64,000 nt of DNA from Enterovibrio qingdaonensis (GCF_028683135.1 NZ_JAJUBB010000010.1:1-64000); one strand, 5' to 3'. Shown: positions 46,154-56,908, counted from the stretch's first letter. Notes: a model not told the origin generated them from the sequence alone. Numbers and translations are program-made.

Positions 46154-47455
46154 GCGTTCCCAGTAAGCCTCTTCCAAGCTATCTTCCTTCTCAGGAAGCG
46201 CTCGTGACAAGCGCGGAGAGTGCTGTGCAAGCACTTCGTAGCTTACACGGTTTGCGTACTTACAAACCTGAGAGAACGAGCTATATGTCAGGAACGGATA
46301 GGAGTGCTTACTTGAATTCGGCACATTTTCACGGTGATAGCGGTTTGCTGACATATCGTGCAGCACAGCTGACAGCGCGCCATCACCCGCACCGTTAGTA
46401 TTCTTAATGCGCTCTGGACCACCCATGTAAGGTGCGATGTGTGAATACACCTTAATCGGGTCTTCACAGTATTTCTTCACCATCGGGCGGCTAAATTCGT
46501 AACGGTTAAACTCCGCAACAGCACCAGATAACAACGGCAGCGAGGTTTCACGCTTCGCGTCATTTTCGGTATAGCCTGCCATGTACAGACCGACTGGACC
46601 GGCAGTGCATAGCACCATGTCTACCCACTCCAGAGCCTTGTCGGCTGCGCTTAGCGGATCTGCTTCACCGGTCAGTGCTTCACCTTCCTCTTCGTTCATC
46701 GCAACAACAGTCACGTGTTCAGATAGGAAGTCGCGCCACCACTGAGGATTCTGCTGAATCACATACTTAGTACCCAGCGTCATCACGACAGGCACATCGT
46801 ATTTCTTCGCGTACTCTATCGCTTTCATCGTCGCTTCAGGCATTGGGTCGCCTTCTTTACAACGAACAAGGTACGCGGTCAAAACCAACGCCGATGCATT
46901 CTTGAATACATGCTCAGGAATGGAATCTGGGTGAAGTTGGTTCATTAGGCCTTCACTGATTGCAAAGGTACGCTCGCCATCTTCACTGATCAGCGCGTAA
47001 CAACGACCAATTGGTCCCTGAACCGCTTGAAGATAGTTCATATCCATACGGCTAGACGTGTTACACAAATAGCGGTAAGCGTAACTACCAATAGTGATAT
47101 CACGGCTCATCACACCCAACAGGATGGATTTGTCATCTGCCAGTGTGGAGTAGTTATGAAGGGTATTGCCAATCGTGCCACCCGCAAACTCGTGGCTGAT
47201 CATGTTGTTTTCTTTTAGTTCTTGATACAAAGCTTCTGCGCGCTTGTCATCAATCACTAAAGAGTGGCCTTTACTCAACTCGTATTTCTTCACGAAGTCA
47301 TCACTGACTTTCGCTTCGATATCTACCAACGTTTGGTCGATACCGATAACACAAGGGCTTTTAAGCCTACGTTGCTCACTTGCCTGAACAAGTAATGGAT
47401 CGCGCGCGTGCACAGGGAAATAATGCTTAGACTTGCGTTGGCCTGGGAATTTCAT
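46151..47455 (-). CDS. gsk: Inosine-guanosine kinase
   Basis: Purine-nucleoside kinase of the PfkB family that phosphorylates inosine and guanosine for salvage. The 434-residue length matches E. coli Gsk. Visible motifs are the N-terminal glycine-rich FAGGTIGNTLHN and the C-terminal anion-hole NTNGAGDGALSAVLHD with the catalytic Asp. It is transcribed towards the polysaccharide locus, and an ERIC-like repeat abuts its stop codon. From memory, gsk lies close to asnB in V. cholerae, so this is the right-hand junction of the inserted locus. Confidence 0.95.
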   Translation of the reverse strand: MKFPGQRKSKHYFPVHARDPLLVQASEQRRLKSPCVIGIDQTLVDIEAKVSDDFVKKYELSKGHSLVIDDKRAEALYQELKENNMISHEFAGGTIGNTLHNYSTLADDKSILLGVMSRDITIGSYAYRYLCNTSSRMDMNYLQAVQGPIGRCYALISEDGERTFAISEGLMNQLHPDSIPEHVFKNASALVLTAYLVRCKEGDPMPEATMKAIEYAKKYDVPVVMTLGTKYVIQQNPQWWRDFLSEHVTVVAMNEEEGEALTGEADPLSAADKALEWVDMVLCTAGPVGLYMAGYTENDAKRETSLPLLSGAVAEFNRYEFSRPMVKKYCEDPIKVYSHIAPYMGGPERIKNTNGAGDGALSAVLHDMSANRYHRENVPNSSKHSYPFLTYSSFSQVCKYANRVSYEVLAQHSPRLSRALPEKEDSLEEAYWER

Positions 47456-47535
47456 GATTCTATGCGTCGTTGTAGTGGCGTAAAAATGCGAATTCTATCA
47501 CACAAATTTGTAGGATAAAGATACCCATTACAAAT

Positions 47536-47567
47536 ATACCCAAGTGACAACCATTTCACTTGGGTAT
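47536..47567 (-). terminator. Twelve-base-pair hairpin after hemH, terminator candidate
   Basis: ATACCCAAGTGA and TCACTTGGGTAT are perfect 12-base arms with an eight-base loop, between hemH and gsk. The following minus-strand T tract is weak (TATATTTG). Similar palindromes are common between vibrio genes. Confidence 0.6.
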
Positions 47568-47604
47568 TTTCAGTATAGAAAGCCGCTATTTTCTCGCTTA
47601 AGAC

Positions 47605-48576
47605 TTACCAGTCTTTGGTATGTCTTTCTACAAGATGACACATCATCTCAATGTGGGCAGGAGAATCGTTAAGGCATGGAATGTAATTGTAGGCTTTACC
47701 TCCCGCCTCCATAAATATGTCACGGTTTTGCTCAGCAATCTCTTCCAAGGTCTCAAGACAATCAACAGAGAACGCAGGCGTGATGATATCAATACGTTCG
47801 ATACCTTCAGAAGGCAGGGTTTCCAGTGTTTTATCGGTATACGGCTGAAGCCACTCTTCACGCCCAAACCTTGATTGATACGTCATCTTCACAGGCACAT
47901 CGCTATTCAATCGCGCCGCGAGCTTGTTGGTTGTCTGCTTACAATGCTGCGCATACGGATCGCCATTGTCCGCGAAACGTTTTGGAATACCGTGGTAAGA
48001 GCACACTAACATGTCCGGTTTACCATTGGCTTCCCATTGCGATTCAACAGACTGCGCCAACGCTTCAATGTAAGTATCTTCACTGAAATAGTGATTAATA
48101 AAGCGAAGCTCGGGTAAGGCTGGATGCTGCTTTAAAGATTTCGCAATTTTATCGAAAATCGCCGCAGTGGTCGTTCTTGAATACTGAGGATAAAGCGGAA
48201 AAACGAAAATCTTTTCGCACCCGCGCGCCGTCAATGCGTCAATACCAGAGACAAGGCTTGGGGAGCCATATGTCATACCCAACTCAACGGGCATATTCAG
48301 TGCTGCTTCAAGGGCCGCTTTTTGACGTTTTGAGTACACCATCAATGGTGAACCTTCATCCATCCATACACTGGCATAGAGCTTCGCAACCTTAGGAGCC
48401 CTAACGGGAAGAATGACACCATGCAGCAACGGGCACCAAAGCCACCGCGTCATATCAACAACGCGTTTGTCATGAAGAAATTCGCCTAAAAAGGCTTTCA
48501 CTGCTTTAGCGGTCGGTGCGTCAGGCGTTCCCAAGTTTGCTAACAACACCCCTACTTTGTTTTGATTATTTTCCAT
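47605..48576 (-). CDS. hemH: Ferrochelatase
   Basis: Inserts Fe(II) into protoporphyrin IX, the last step of haem synthesis. The 323-residue protein has the N-terminal [14 protein letters not shown], the active-site histidine in [10 protein letters not shown], and the late [10 protein letters not shown] with the conserved acidic residue. I choose the ATG at 48576, with GCAGGT upstream, rather than a TTG five codons earlier. It lies between adk and gsk, each pair separated by a hairpin. Confidence 0.96.
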   Translation of the reverse strand: MENNQNKVGVLLANLGTPDAPTAKAVKAFLGEFLHDKRVVDMTRWLWCPLLHGVILPVRAPKVAKLYASVWMDEGSPLMVYSKRQKAALEAALNMPVELGMTYGSPSLVSGIDALTARGCEKIFVFPLYPQYSRTTTAAIFDKIAKSLKQHPALPELRFINHYFSEDTYIEALAQSVESQWEANGKPDMLVCSYHGIPKRFADNGDPYAQHCKQTTNKLAARLNSDVPVKMTYQSRFGREEWLQPYTDKTLETLPSEGIERIDIITPAFSVDCLETLEEIAEQNRDIFMEAGGKAYNYIPCLNDSPAHIEMMCHLVERHTKDW

Positions 48577-48657
48577 TTCAACCTGCTTCAACAGTTAGTT
48601 ACGAGAGAAGAATAACATACCCGCCGAGACAGTACTCTTTTCAGCCTCGTTAAGATC

Positions 48658-48688
48658 AAAAAAGGGCAACCTTTCGGCTACCCTTTTT
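48658..48688 (-). terminator. Terminator of adk
   Basis: On the minus strand GGGTAGCC pairs with GGTTGCCC using two wobble pairs, is closed by a GAAA tetraloop and is followed by six Ts, 20 bases after the adk stop. Confidence 0.9.
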
Positions 48689-48707
48689 GCAAATCACAGC
48701 AAATGTC

Positions 48708-49367
<660 letters not shown>

Positions 49368-49418
49368 TTACTTTGGAGTGTTCGCAAAAAAATGCAAAAT
49401 ACACGGTTATGTAAACGC

Positions 49419-49450
49419 TATCAAGCCCAGCGATCCTGCTGGGCTTGATA
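49419..49450. terminator. Strong hairpin between htpG and adk
   Basis: A perfect 13-base stem TATCAAGCCCAGC/GCTGGGCTTGATA with a six-base loop. There is no clear T tract on either strand, so it may stabilise the htpG mRNA 3' end rather than terminate. Confidence 0.5.
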
Positions 49451-49483
49451 GTTAATGGTTATCTATTCAAAGCTGTGATGCAA

Positions 49484-51391
49484 TTAGCCTTTAGTCAGAA
49501 GTTGATTTACGGCTGTCAGGAATTGAGACGGATCGTCCATTGCACCACGTTCGGCCAACATTGCTTGCCCAAGTAGCATCTCAACCCAACGTCCAAACAC
49601 CAATTCGTCAGCCTCATCAGACATCTGCTTCACCAAGGTGTGTTCAGGGTTCAGCTCGAAGATATACTTCACTTCAGGTGCCTGCTGACCAGCCGCTTCA
49701 AGCAGCTTAGCCATCTGTGTGCCCATTTCAAATTGGTCGGTCACAACAACAGCAGGTGTACCCGACAGTTTGAATGTTGGTCTCACATCTTTAACGCGAT
49801 CGCCCAAATAGCTCTTCGCACGCTCAACCACAGACTCAAACGCTTTTTCGGTTTCCTCACGCTTTTCTTTCTCAGCGTCATCTTCAAACTTACTCAAGTC
49901 GAGATCCGCTTTGGTAATCGCTTGGAACTGCTTACCGTCAAATTCTGGCAAATAACTCATCAGCCATTCATCAATACGGTCATACATCAGAATAACTTCG
50001 ATACCTTTTGCTTTAAATTGCTCAAGGTGCGGGCTGTTCTTCGCTGCCTGATAGCTGTCTGCCGTCAGGTAGTAAATCTTGTCCTGCTGTTCTTTCATGC
50101 GTGACACGTAGTCACCCAGCGACACCGTTTGCTCACTGCTGTCTATGTTCGTCGAGGCAAAACGCAGCAGACCTGCAACTTTCTCACGGTTAGCAAAATC
50201 TTCAGCTGGGCCTTCTTTCAGCACCAAGCCAAACTCTTTCCAGAAGCTCAGGTACTTGTCAGCGTCATTGTTCGACATACGCTCCAGCATAGTGAGCACG
50301 CGCTTGGTACATGCATTGCGCAGTGCTTGTGTCACTTTGTTATCTTGCAGAATTTCACGCGACACGTTCAACGGCAAATCGTTGGAGTCAATCAAGCCAC
50401 GAACAAAACGTAGGTAGCTCGGCATAAACTGCGCCGCATCATCCATGATAAATACACGTTGGACATAAAGCTTCAGGCCGTGCTTGTGCTCACGGTTGAA
50501 CAAATCCCAAGGTGCTTTGGAAGGAATGTAGAGAAGGCTCGTATAATCATTTTTCCCTTCGACACGGTTATGGCTCCACTGCAGTGGATCGGCAAAATCG
50601 TGTGAAAGGTGCTTATAAAATTCTTTGTATTCGTCATCTGAGACATCAGACTTAGAGCGTGTCCATAAGGCTTGAGCTTTATTTATCTTTTCCCATTTGC
50701 CTTGGTCAGTCTCGTTTCCTTCTTCATCGCGCTCTTTGGTCCACATTTCAACGGGGATACCAATGTGATCGGAGTATTTTCCAATCACTTCGCGCAGACG
50801 CCAATCATCCAGAAACTCTTTGTCTTCTTCGCGAAGATGTAACGTGATCACCGTACCGCGAGATGCTTTTTCAATGTTCTCGAGGGTGTATTCACCTTCA
50901 CCCGTCGACTCCCAGCAAACCGCGTCTGACGCGTCAGTACCCGCTGCTCGGGTTTCTACCGTTACTTTATCCGCAACAATAAAGGCAGAATAAAAGCCTA
51001 CGCCAAACTGGCCGATAAGCTGGCTGTCTTTCGTTTGGTCTTCTGAAAGCTGCTTGAAAAAGTCAGCCGTACCAGATTTCGCAATGGTGCCGAGGTTATC
51101 AATCACCTCGTCACGGGTCATACCGATGCCATTGTCTTCAATGGTCAAGGTTCCCGCGTCTTTATTCACACTCAGGCGAACACGTAAGTCACCATCGTTC
51201 TCATACAGGGCGACATCTGAAAGTGCCTTAAAGCGCAATTTGTCAGATGCATCCGATGCATTTGAAATCAATTCACGCAGAAAAATCTCTTTGTTCGAAT
51301 AGAGAGAATGGATCATCAAGTGAAGAAGTTGCTTCACTTCAGATTGGAAACCACGTGTTTCCTTACTTTGTAGAGTTGCTTGATCGCTCAT
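49484..51391 (-). CDS. htpG: Chaperone HtpG (Hsp90)
   Basis: Cytoplasmic ATP-dependent Hsp90 chaperone. The 635-residue protein has the N-terminal GHKL ATPase domain with [27 protein letters not shown] and [13 protein letters not shown], then the middle domain with the catalytic arginine region NVSREILQ, and the C-terminal dimerisation domain. A sigma-32 promoter lies upstream and points away from toxR. The order htpG-toxR matches V. cholerae. Confidence 0.98.
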   Translation of the reverse strand: MSDQATLQSKETRGFQSEVKQLLHLMIHSLYSNKEIFLRELISNASDASDKLRFKALSDVALYENDGDLRVRLSVNKDAGTLTIEDNGIGMTRDEVIDNLGTIAKSGTADFFKQLSEDQTKDSQLIGQFGVGFYSAFIVADKVTVETRAAGTDASDAVCWESTGEGEYTLENIEKASRGTVITLHLREEDKEFLDDWRLREVIGKYSDHIGIPVEMWTKERDEEGNETDQGKWEKINKAQALWTRSKSDVSDDEYKEFYKHLSHDFADPLQWSHNRVEGKNDYTSLLYIPSKAPWDLFNREHKHGLKLYVQRVFIMDDAAQFMPSYLRFVRGLIDSNDLPLNVSREILQDNKVTQALRNACTKRVLTMLERMSNNDADKYLSFWKEFGLVLKEGPAEDFANREKVAGLLRFASTNIDSSEQTVSLGDYVSRMKEQQDKIYYLTADSYQAAKNSPHLEQFKAKGIEVILMYDRIDEWLMSYLPEFDGKQFQAITKADLDLSKFEDDAEKEKREETEKAFESVVERAKSYLGDRVKDVRPTFKLSGTPAVVVTDQFEMGTQMAKLLEAAGQQAPEVKYIFELNPEHTLVKQMSDEADELVFGRWVEMLLGQAMLAERGAMDDPSQFLTAVNQLLTKG

Positions 51392-51433
51392 TTAAACCCC
51401 AACCAAATGTGATTTTATTAACTGTTCCTTTTT

Positions 51434-51461
51434 AGATAGGGTCGCATGTTTACTTTTCAAG
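51434..51461 (-). promoter_or_regulatory. Heat-shock (sigma-32) promoter of htpG
   Basis: On the minus strand CTTGAAA (51455-51461) and CCCTATCT (51434-51441) are separated by 13 bases, close to the sigma-32 consensus CTTGAAA-N13-CCCATNT. It lies about 40 bases before htpG. Confidence 0.82.
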
Positions 51462-51588
51462 GTTCTTTAGGCATTTTTTCATTTGTTGAGGTCTTTTTCG
51501 CAATTCGAGTATAATCCTCTTTAATTACGCCTATAAATCGGCCTTTTCCTCTAAAATTGCCCAAAATTCGTGCAGGTTAGAATTACGA

Positions 51589-52491
51589 ATGTTAAATAAA
51601 TCGAACCGATACCTACTGGGAGAGCGTTTTGTTTTCTCTCCCAGCGATAGCTCTCTGGTCGATCTTCATGAGAATGACGATTTAGTCCGATTAGGGAGCA
51701 ATGAATGCCGCGTTTTGATGGTTCTTATTGAAGAGCCTCATGCGATTGTTACGCGGAACCGAATCCATGACTTTGTTTGGCGCAAACAAGGCTTCGAAGT
51801 TGACGACTCCAGTCTGACGCAATCAATTTCCACGCTAAGGAAAGCGTTAAAGGAGTCGACTAAGAACCCGATGTTCGTCAAAACCGTACCCAAACGTGGG
51901 TATCAGGTTGTTTGCTCTGTCGAAGTCTACAACGACCAACCGGTTGATATACCAACGCCCAAGCCCGTTATTCAGGAAGATCCATTGCCAGAACCCGTAG
52001 AAACGGTATCCGAAGATATCGTGGACACGCCTGATCCTATTGAAGAGGTAATGAGTGCGCCTTTAACGCCGCCAGAATACACGCAACCAGACCCGATCCC
52101 GGAAACCACGACAGCACCACCCACCTACCCTAAAACGCCACTAAGCTCTTGGGTTGCTTTTCTATTAGCACTTCTTCTTCCTGTTGCCTTTTTTGTCGCT
52201 TCAACCCCGAAATCCGAAGCGTTTCGTGAAATTTTAAAGGTTCAAGATGTGCCCGTGTATATTCCCGTCACCAATGCACGCATCGTGAAATGGAAGCCGA
52301 TGGTTGAAAGATGTGTTGATAGGTATATCAGCCACTATAGCGAGGGAGCTCCTCTTGAAGAAGTGATCGTCACAGGCGGCCAAGACAATCAAATCTCGCT
52401 CAATTACATACACAGTGCTGATGACGCAGATGACAACGTGACATATGTTGTTCTGACCAGTGAAGAGGAGAGCCATTCATTATGTCGATAA
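51589..52491 (+). CDS. toxR: Transmembrane transcription regulator ToxR
   Basis: Inner-membrane one-component regulator of porins and, in pathogens, virulence genes. The 300-residue protein has an OmpR-type winged helix (about residues 10-110), a Pro/Glu-rich cytoplasmic linker (115-185), one membrane helix (about 188-204) and a periplasmic domain. That domain has two cysteines, C242 and C299, matching the disulfide pair of V. cholerae ToxR. The last ten bases overlap toxS. It is divergent from the heat-shock promoter of htpG. The linker is variable between vibrios, and the presence of toxR does not by itself imply pathogenicity. Confidence 0.95.
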   Translation: MLNKSNRYLLGERFVFSPSDSSLVDLHENDDLVRLGSNECRVLMVLIEEPHAIVTRNRIHDFVWRKQGFEVDDSSLTQSISTLRKALKESTKNPMFVKTVPKRGYQVVCSVEVYNDQPVDIPTPKPVIQEDPLPEPVETVSEDIVDTPDPIEEVMSAPLTPPEYTQPDPIPETTTAPPTYPKTPLSSWVAFLLALLLPVAFFVASTPKSEAFREILKVQDVPVYIPVTNARIVKWKPMVERCVDRYISHYSEGAPLEEVIVTGGQDNQISLNYIHSADDADDNVTYVVLTSEEESHSLCR

Positions 52492-53033
52492 CGCAAGAAA
52501 TTCGTCGACGTGACCAATTTAAACGCTGGGCACCTTTTGTCTTGCTATTCCTTTCGCTGCTTGGCAGTAGCTGGGTATTTTTAGGCGAAGATGTTCGCAC
52601 CGCGAGTTTACTCAAATCACGAGAATGGAAGTCAAAAACGTATAACTACTTTCAAGAATCTGCGTACCGTGATGCCAGTGGGCTTACTATGTCTGAACAA
52701 CAGAGTAATATGGTTTTTCTGCCCGACAACACCTACTCAAGAGATACACAAATCATCTTAAAGAATCAGAATGAGAACGTTCAGATAATGATGTCCGTCT
52801 CTGAATCTGGCGAGTGGGAAGTGAGCGGTGGTTACTTGAAACTGAACTTGGTCGAATTAAAAGATGTTACCACTGGGGATACCACAGAGTTCTCCAAAGA
52901 AGACCTGACGTTTGTTCGCTCTATTTATCGGATGGGCGCAGAGAAAGTCAGACGCATTGACGTTTTGGGCGATGGCTCATTGTTACTCACAAGCCTAAAC
53001 CACGGGTCTATGGTGCTTTATAGCAAGTATTAA
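52482..53033 (+). CDS. toxS: ToxR-stabilising membrane protein ToxS
   Basis: Inner-membrane partner that protects the ToxR periplasmic domain from proteolysis and helps bile sensing. The 183-residue protein has a short cytoplasmic N-terminus, one membrane helix (about residues 16-36) and a periplasmic beta-rich domain. It starts inside toxR with a ten-base overlap, so the two are translationally coupled, and it is followed by a terminator. Confidence 0.93.
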   Translation: MSITQEIRRRDQFKRWAPFVLLFLSLLGSSWVFLGEDVRTASLLKSREWKSKTYNYFQESAYRDASGLTMSEQQSNMVFLPDNTYSRDTQIILKNQNENVQIMMSVSESGEWEVSGGYLKLNLVELKDVTTGDTTEFSKEDLTFVRSIYRMGAEKVRRIDVLGDGSLLLTSLNHGSMVLYSKY

Positions 53034-53057
53034 GTACCCCATGTGGCCCCCCTTATT

Positions 53058-53080
53058 ACGCCGACATCTGTCGGCGTTTT
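53058..53080 (+). terminator. Terminator of toxRS
   Basis: A nine-base stem ACGCCGACA/TGTCGGCGT with a two-base core loop and a short T run. Confidence 0.85.
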
Positions 53081-53316
53081 CTTCCCTCTAGCACCATCAC
53101 ACTCAGTCTTACGCCTTTCACTAAGAATCAACAAATTAGCACTGTGCCGCCTATTTTAAGAAATTTTTAGATTCTTACCGGGTTTGACCGGATATTTGAC
53201 GAAATCTTGCACTATCTTTTAGAACGTTTTGAGCGAATTACTCTGTTGTGATTCATGGTCACTCCTCATATTGTTTAGTTGTTGCTCAAGAAGCACACCA
53301 AAAAGGAGATACGATT

Positions 53317-53610
53317 ATGAAAACGACAATTATCGCTCTAGCTATGGTTTTTGGTGCATCTGCTGCAGTAGCGATGCCTTCCCACAACCTAGACCTTGAT
53401 GTCACTCCGGCAAACGGTGGCGCATGGGTTAAATTGACTCAAAATGGCCAGCCAGTATCTGGTGCCAGTGTTAACGACAAATTCATGACTGCAGACAATG
53501 GCCGGGTCTTTGTCTATGTGGACAGTGAGCCAGCAAGAAGCGTCGAGATCATCGCAATTACGCCTGATGGCGAATCTGCCACCACGCGAGCATTAATACC
53601 TCGTCAATAA
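53317..53610 (+). CDS. Small periplasmic protein of unknown function
   Basis: A 97-residue product with a signal peptide (cleavage after AVA, about residue 19) and a roughly 78-residue mature part. That part is predicted to be a small beta-sandwich (WVKLTQNGQPVSGASVNDKFMTADNGRVFVYVDS), resembling carboxypeptidase-regulatory or Ig-like folds. It has no cysteines. The ATG at 53317 has AAGGAG at ideal spacing; the frame continues upstream without ribosome site. It is a single-gene unit bounded by terminators. I do not recognise a named family. Confidence 0.72.
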   Translation: MKTTIIALAMVFGASAAVAMPSHNLDLDVTPANGGAWVKLTQNGQPVSGASVNDKFMTADNGRVFVYVDSEPARSVEIIAITPDGESATTRALIPRQ

Positions 53611-53639
53611 ACCGAAAACGTAAAAACTAACAGGTAAAA

Positions 53640-53662
53640 AAAAGGCCGCTAAGCGGCCTTTT
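53640..53662. terminator. Bidirectional terminator between the small periplasmic gene and recR
   Basis: Stem AAAGGCCGC/GCGGCCTTT with a three-base loop and A/T runs on both sides, fitting the convergent genes. Confidence 0.9.
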
Positions 53663-54265
53663 CTATCTGAGACGATGTCGTCCTATGATGGAATGAGACA
53701 AGGTTGTCCCATCGACAAGTTCTAGCTCGCCGCCCATCGGGACACCGTGGGCAATTCGGCTGGCAACAACATCATGCTCGGCACAAAGCTCACTGATATA
53801 GTGAGCCGTCGCTTCGCCTTCCACGGTCGGATTGGTCGCAAGAATCAGTTCTGCAATCGACTCTGACGCCAAACGTTTTTCCAATACATCCAAACCAATG
53901 TCTGAAGGGCCAATACCATCTAGTGGTGATAAGTGACCCATCAAGACAAAATAACGTCCAGAATATTGGCCTGTCGCTTCAATCGCCGCGATATCTGCAG
54001 GGCTTTCTACCACACAAATCTGGCCATTTTCCTGACGACGAGGGTTGGCACAAATGGCGCAAACCTCTTCTTCAGTAAAGGTTCGACATTTATCGCAATG
54101 ACCAATGTCTGTCATTGCCGCAAGCAATGACTCAGAAAGCTTTACACCACCTTGGCGGTTACGCTGAAGGAGATGAAAAGCCATACGCTGCGCGCTTTTC
54201 GGGCCAACGCCCGGCAGGCAACGCAACGCTTCCATTAATTGTTCAAGCAGTTGGCTGGTACGCAT
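53663..54265 (-). CDS. recR: Recombination mediator RecR
   Basis: Works with RecO (and RecF) to load RecA on gapped DNA. The 200-residue protein has the N-terminal helix-hairpin-helix [15 protein letters not shown], a four-cysteine zinc finger ([18 protein letters not shown]), and a Toprim domain with [13 protein letters not shown] and [11 protein letters not shown]. It lies two bases after ybaB and downstream of dnaX, the conserved dnaX-ybaB-recR operon. Confidence 0.97.
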   Translation of the reverse strand: MRTSQLLEQLMEALRCLPGVGPKSAQRMAFHLLQRNRQGGVKLSESLLAAMTDIGHCDKCRTFTEEEVCAICANPRRQENGQICVVESPADIAAIEATGQYSGRYFVLMGHLSPLDGIGPSDIGLDVLEKRLASESIAELILATNPTVEGEATAHYISELCAEHDVVASRIAHGVPMGGELELVDGTTLSHSIIGRHRLR

Positions 54266-54267
54266 TC

Positions 54268-54597
54268 TTAGAATGGCATTTTCATGCCTGGTGGTAGTTG
54301 CATACCGCCAGTCACAGAAGCCATTTTTTCTTTCTGCGCTTCTTCAATACGGCGTGCTGCATCATTGAAAGCTGCCGCAATCAGATCTTCCAGCATGTCT
54401 TTTTCGTCTTCCATCAGGCTTTCGTCGATATCAACACGGCGAACGCTGTGACTGCCCGTTAGGGTAACTTTCACAAGGCCAGCACCCGATTCACCGGTCA
54501 CTTCCATGTTTGCAATCTCTTCCTGCATTTTCTGCATGCGCTCTTGCATCTGCTGCGCTTGCTTCATCAGGTTGCCCATTCCGCCTTTACCAAACAT
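54268..54597 (-). CDS. ybaB: Nucleoid-associated protein YbaB/EbfC
   Basis: Small dimeric DNA-binding protein of 109 residues with the 'tweezer' fold. The Met/Gln-rich helix [19 protein letters not shown] is followed by strands with the conserved [19 protein letters not shown]. It lies between dnaX and recR in the same operon. Confidence 0.96.
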   Translation of the reverse strand: MFGKGGMGNLMKQAQQMQERMQKMQEEIANMEVTGESGAGLVKVTLTGSHSVRRVDIDESLMEDEKDMLEDLIAAAFNDAARRIEEAQKEKMASVTGGMQLPPGMKMPF

Positions 54598-54658
54598 ATC
54601 AATCTCTCTTTTATAGTCTGGAACTGCTCACGCTATGACGTAAACAGCATCACGTGGT

Positions 54659-56908
54659 TTATATCGGTCTAATGCTCTCTTCATCTATTTCAGCGGCAAA
54701 ACGCTGACAGATAAAGCGAACATGTGGATCTTCGTTCAGGCTATGACTGGCCTGCGTCAACTTTTCTGTGTACAGCTTATCTCGCCATTCTAGTGGCGTT
54801 ACACCTTCATCACCAAGCACAACAGACAAGGTGATAGCTTGTCCTAATTGGTGGCTCAATGCGTCTCGCAGTTTGCCTTGTGCTTGATCCGTATTTAGGT
54901 GTTTCTGCGCGGATCGCAGCGTTAGCGTCATCGAAGAGCCATCACTCTCCATCGATGCATTCAGTGCCATCTGTTTTACCAAACGAGGCGCATCTAACGC
55001 ATTGGCAATTCGGCACCATTCATCTTTATCAATCGATTCACGCTCAAGCTTTTCACGCATTTCCGGCGTTCGCTCGTGCTCCAGTGCCTTTTTAATTTTT
55101 TCTGGCGTTACGGTTACCGTCTTAACTTCAGCAACATGTTGAGTAGGTGTCCAACGATACGCATCATCTTTCACCGTAGCAGCCTGTGTCGGCAAGGATT
55201 GAAAAGTTGCCGGATCAGCAGGCTTATGTTTTGCCGCAATACGATCAATTACTGACAGCGGCTTGCTGCCAGCCGATACCGGACTACCCTTTTTTGGCGG
55301 TTGGCCCTCTTGCTTGGCGCGGCTTCTCAGCATATTACGCGCAGCGAGAATACTGCCAGACGCCGTTCCTTGCGAAGGCGAGCCCTGCGATGGTTGTGTA
55401 GGCTGTTGAGCAGCCTGTTGCGCTGGAGCGGGTTGATATTGCTGCTCATCATGAGGTGCGTGGTCGTATTCACGCATCGCCTCTTGTTCCATTGCCGCCA
55501 TGTGCGAAGACATTTGAGGGTCTTCTTGCATTGGCTGAGATGGCTGAACAGCTTGTCTTTGTGCAGTGCTTTGCTGCTGCGGCGCATACTGCTGTTGCTT
55601 GGCAGCTGGCACATTTTGCGAGGCTATCTGGCTCGGCGCAGTATGTGGATTAGATGCCACATGCTGGTTAGGTATAGCATTACTCGGCGCATTGTGGCTC
55701 GAGCGTACTGATGCTACCTGCGCTTTCAGTGATGCCAACTTGTCCTGTGAATGCTGAGACGGCTGACTGGCTTGCGGCTCCGATAGCGGTACATTGATTA
55801 CAGATGGCTCATAGTGCGCCGACGTAACCGGTTTGAATGCCAGAATACGCAGCAGCACCATTTCTAGTCCTGCTCGTCCATCTGGCGCAAATGGCAAGTC
55901 CTGACGACCTTGAAGCGCAATTTGGTAGTAAAGCTGAACATCTTGAGGCGAAAGTGTCTGAGCTAAATGACTGACGCGTTCAGCATCTGGCTGCGTGTTG
56001 TCAAGTGCATCCGGTAACGCCTGTGCCATTGCAATACGATGCAATTGGGACGCGATTTCCTTAAGAAGGCCATCCCACTCAACACCAACCTCTGCAAGCT
56101 GAGAAAGCACCTGCATAACAAGATCAGCCTGACCTTCTGCCAATGCCTCAAGCAAGAGTAGAGCCTGATCGGTACTCAAGGTACCAAGCATCTCAGTCAC
56201 TTGCTGTTCAACAACAGCACCATTACCCAGCGCAATCGCTTGGTCAGTCAAAGACAGAGCATCACGCATACTGCCTTCCGCCGCACGAGCAATCAATGAA
56301 AGTGCGCGTGAATCCGCAGCCACGTGTTCCTGTTCAAGAACATGGTGCAACTGATCTTTAATTTGGGTGACATCGAGATGCTTCAGGTGGAACTGAAGAC
56401 AACGAGACAAAATCGTGACGGGCAGTTTTTGCGGATCTGTCGTCGCGAGCAAAAACTTCACATATTCTGGCGGCTCTTCCAGCGTTTTAAGCAACGCATT
56501 GAAGCTGTGCCGCGACAGCATATGAACTTCATCTATGAGATAGACTTTAAAGCGACCGCGTGCAGGCTTGTACTGGACATTATCCAGCAAGTCTCGCGTG
56601 TCCTCGACTTTTGTTCGAGAAGCCGCATCGATCTCTAGCAAATCGACAAAGCGTCCTTGATCAATTTCTTGGCACGTCGCGCAAACACCACAGGGTGTAG
56701 ACGTAATACCTTGCTCACAGTTCAGGCCTTTGGCAAATATACGCGCGATGGTCGTTTTACCCACGCCTCGCGTGCCACTGAACAAGTAAGCATGATGGAG
56801 TCTGTTGTGATCCAGCGCGTTGGCCAGTGCAGTAAGTACGTGCGATTGACCGACGACATCACTGAACTGGTGCGGGCGCCATTTTCTGGCTAATACCTGA
56901 TAACTCAT
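54659..56908 (-). CDS. dnaX: DNA polymerase III subunits tau and gamma
   Basis: Clamp-loader ATPase (gamma) and replisome organiser (tau). The 749-residue full product has Walker A GTRGVGKTT near residue 45, a four-cysteine zinc module (C-x8-C-x2-C-x2-C) after it, the sensor region ATTDPQKLPVTILSRC, a long Gln/Pro/Ala-rich linker (about 370-520) and the tau C-terminal domains. An in-frame A-AAA-AAG heptamer at codon 540 allows a -1 shift that reads one Gly codon and then TAG, giving a 541-residue gamma form. It is followed by ybaB and recR. Confidence 0.97.
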   Translation of the reverse strand: MSYQVLARKWRPHQFSDVVGQSHVLTALANALDHNRLHHAYLFSGTRGVGKTTIARIFAKGLNCEQGITSTPCGVCATCQEIDQGRFVDLLEIDAASRTKVEDTRDLLDNVQYKPARGRFKVYLIDEVHMLSRHSFNALLKTLEEPPEYVKFLLATTDPQKLPVTILSRCLQFHLKHLDVTQIKDQLHHVLEQEHVAADSRALSLIARAAEGSMRDALSLTDQAIALGNGAVVEQQVTEMLGTLSTDQALLLLEALAEGQADLVMQVLSQLAEVGVEWDGLLKEIASQLHRIAMAQALPDALDNTQPDAERVSHLAQTLSPQDVQLYYQIALQGRQDLPFAPDGRAGLEMVLLRILAFKPVTSAHYEPSVINVPLSEPQASQPSQHSQDKLASLKAQVASVRSSHNAPSNAIPNQHVASNPHTAPSQIASQNVPAAKQQQYAPQQQSTAQRQAVQPSQPMQEDPQMSSHMAAMEQEAMREYDHAPHDEQQYQPAPAQQAAQQPTQPSQGSPSQGTASGSILAARNMLRSRAKQEGQPPKKGSPVSAGSKPLSVIDRIAAKHKPADPATFQSLPTQAATVKDDAYRWTPTQHVAEVKTVTVTPEKIKKALEHERTPEMREKLERESIDKDEWCRIANALDAPRLVKQMALNASMESDGSSMTLTLRSAQKHLNTDQAQGKLRDALSHQLGQAITLSVVLGDEGVTPLEWRDKLYTEKLTQASHSLNEDPHVRFICQRFAAEIDEESIRPI
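55252..55310 (-). promoter_or_regulatory. Programmed -1 frameshift signal in dnaX
   Basis: Three elements in reading order on the minus strand. An SD-like AGAGGG (55305-55310) lies nine bases before the slippery heptamer A-AAA-AAG (55289-55295), which is in the correct zero frame (CCA AAA AAG). The -1 frame stop TAG follows at 55284-55286, and a hairpin CTGGCAGC/GCTGTCAG (55252-55272) follows 16 bases after the heptamer. This mirrors the E. coli dnaX signal, although the hairpin is further away. Confidence 0.88.
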
